Shown: positions 56,284-57,038 of the stretch, one piece after another
Position numbering within the stretch: position 1 is the first letter of the stretch
Layout: each line of letters opens with the position of its first letter
Assembly: GCA_003543035.1 (NCBI GenBank)
Contig: DPJL01000110.1
Span: forward strand, 1-57,038
DNA: 57,038 bases
Source: Micromonosporaceae bacterium
Lineage (GTDB): Bacteria; Actinomycetota; Actinomycetes; Mycobacteriales; Micromonosporaceae
Direction of reading: 5' to 3'
Program-made: the position numbers and the translations under genes
The notes under the pieces: generated by a model
What the model was told of the DNA's origin: nothing
What the model saw: the letters and a program-made list of their open reading frames with translations, nothing else
The model's database searches: none

Positions 56284-56376
56284 AGATTCTTCGAGGACCT
56301 CGACGACGAGGCCATCGCCGCCCTGATCGGCTGCGGCTGCGCCACCGTGCGAGTACACGCCCATCGCGGGCTACGG
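56284..56376 (+). pseudogene. Remnant of an ECF/SigE-family sigma factor C-terminus
   Basis: The plus-strand frame RFFEDLDDEAIAALIGCGC then ATVRVHAHRGLR matches region 4.2 of SigE-family sigma factors, including the recognition helix. Upstream of it there is no region 2 or start codon with support, and the frame runs on into the end of the converging kinase gene. It is a decayed 31-codon fragment. The same family is represented intact at 25757-27139. Confidence 0.6.
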
Positions 56377-57038
56377 GGCGTCCGGGTCGATCGGGAGCAG
56401 GACCCGGAAACGGGTGTTGCCGGGGACCGAGTCGACCCGGATGTCGCCGTGATGCTTGTTCACCACGATCCGGTACGAGATGTCGAGGCCCAGCCCGGTG
56501 CCCTCGCCGACCGGCTTGGTGGTGAAGAACGGCTCGAAGATCCGCGGCCGGATCGCCTGCGGGATGCCGGGCCCGGTGTCGGCGACCTCCACGAAGATGC
56601 GATCCTCGTCGCGGCCGGTCCGCAGGGTCAACGTTCCCGACTCGCCCATCGCGCCCAGAGCGTTGTCGATGAGGTTGGTCCACACCTGATTCAGCTCGGC
56701 GGCGTAGGCCGGAATCTGCGGGATGCTCCGGTCGAATTCCTTGACCACGTTGATGCCCTCGGGAATCTTGGCGTTCATCATCACCAGGGTCGCCTTGAGC
56801 AGGTCGTGGACATCGATGGTCTGATAGGGCGCCCGGTCCAGCTGGGAGTACTGCTTCGCGGCCGCGACAAGGTGGGAGATGCGGGTCACCGAATCTTCGA
56901 TCTCACTCATCAGCAACTCGGTGTCGAGTGTGTAAGCGATCCACCGCACGGCATGCTCGAAGTTTTCCGCACCAACGGTTCCGGCCATCTGTTCCAGCCA
57001 CTCCGGGTCGACTCCGCCCGCCACGAGCGTGGGCGCGA
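56371..57038 (-). CDS. Sensor histidine kinase, C-terminal part (5' end outside window)
   Basis: About 222 C-terminal residues are present and the frame continues past the window edge. The HATPase domain shows the N box (AELNQVWTNLIDNALGAMGE), G1 (EVADTGPGIP), F box (IFEPFFTTKP) and G2 (GEGTGLGLDI). The upstream helix ISHLVAAAKQYSQLDRAPYQ is the dimerisation region; the phospho-acceptor His is not in the usual HExxxP block, as in the Crp-domain/HATPase actinobacterial family this resembles. A typical member has a cyclic-nucleotide-binding domain further upstream, not visible here. Confidence 0.82.
   Translation of the reverse strand, partial: APTLVAGGVDPEWLEQMAGTVGAENFEHAVRWIAYTLDTELLMSEIEDSVTRISHLVAAAKQYSQLDRAPYQTIDVHDLLKATLVMMNAKIPEGINVVKEFDRSIPQIPAYAAELNQVWTNLIDNALGAMGESGTLTLRTGRDEDRIFVEVADTGPGIPQAIRPRIFEPFFTTKPVGEGTGLGLDISYRIVVNKHHGDIRVDSVPGNTRFRVLLPIDPDAP

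Noticed and set aside
1..57038. CRISPR arrays, rRNA genes and prophage modules
   Set aside because: No evenly spaced repeats, rRNA segments or phage structural genes were seen in the window.

Overview
The window is high-GC DNA from an actinomycete. The lineage signals are a CysM/CysO/Mec cysteine pathway, a DasR-type regulator beside the general PTS genes, an FxsA/FxsB/FxsC/FxsT peptide system, an actinobacterial Tad pilus operon, frequent GTG/TTG starts, ATGA/GTGA gene overlaps and a tRNA without encoded CCA. The family cannot be fixed from this sequence; a Micromonosporales, Glycomycetales or Streptosporangiales relative is a guess.

Region by region. 1-3.3 kb: the 3' end of a TetR regulator; a cbiMN-cbiQ-cbiO ECF metal transporter on the minus strand; a divergent peroxiredoxin. 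Between the last two lies a perfect inverted repeat matching the Nur (nickel) operator form, which points to nickel rather than cobalt. 3.4-13.0 kb: tRNA-Leu(UAG), then an FxSxx-COOH type RiPP system: HExxH protein, FxsT, two TIR-like FxsC proteins, precursor FxsA (ending FNNAF instead of FxSxx) and radical SAM maturase FxsB. 13.0-23.4 kb: a prepilin peptidase and a complete Tad/Flp pilus operon. One TadE gene carries a REP-like repeat pair in its 5' coding region, and the terminal LysM gene takes its stop codon from the edge of a small TA-flanked inverted-repeat element.

23.4-27.2 kb: GNAT, MOSC protein, a secreted Hcp-like protein, a PIN-domain remnant and a sigma factor fused to a membrane anchor and outer domain. 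27.2-34.8 kb: a histidine utilisation operon (RpiR regulator, hutU, an M20 amidohydrolase, hutF, hutI, hutH) with a promoter that predicts a leaderless mRNA. 34.8-39.3 kb: general PTS genes (EI, HPr, EIIA, EIIB) divergent from dasR and an EIIC gene, with dre-like DasR operators between them; a GlcNAc-type uptake system. 39.3-47.4 kb: conserved core genes: rdgB, rph, a metallo-beta-lactamase phosphodiesterase, murI, cysM-cysO-mec, DUF2017, clpS, pncB, pncA.

47.4-56.2 kb is the most unusual part. A minus-strand operon holds NUDIX, an unknown 208-aa protein, a TobZ/NodU carbamoyltransferase, a seryl-tRNA synthetase paralogue, an aldo/keto-reductase-fold protein with a degenerate active site and a MoaA-like radical SAM enzyme. 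It is preceded by three very short ORFs with strong Shine-Dalgarno sites. Divergent to it are a class IV aminotransferase and an XRE-HTH/FGE-sulfatase fusion. I recognise no described pathway with this gene set. I infer a small-molecule cluster in which the SerRS copy is either self-resistance or a Ser-tRNA supplier. The window ends with a decayed sigma-factor tail and the C-terminal part of a histidine kinase.
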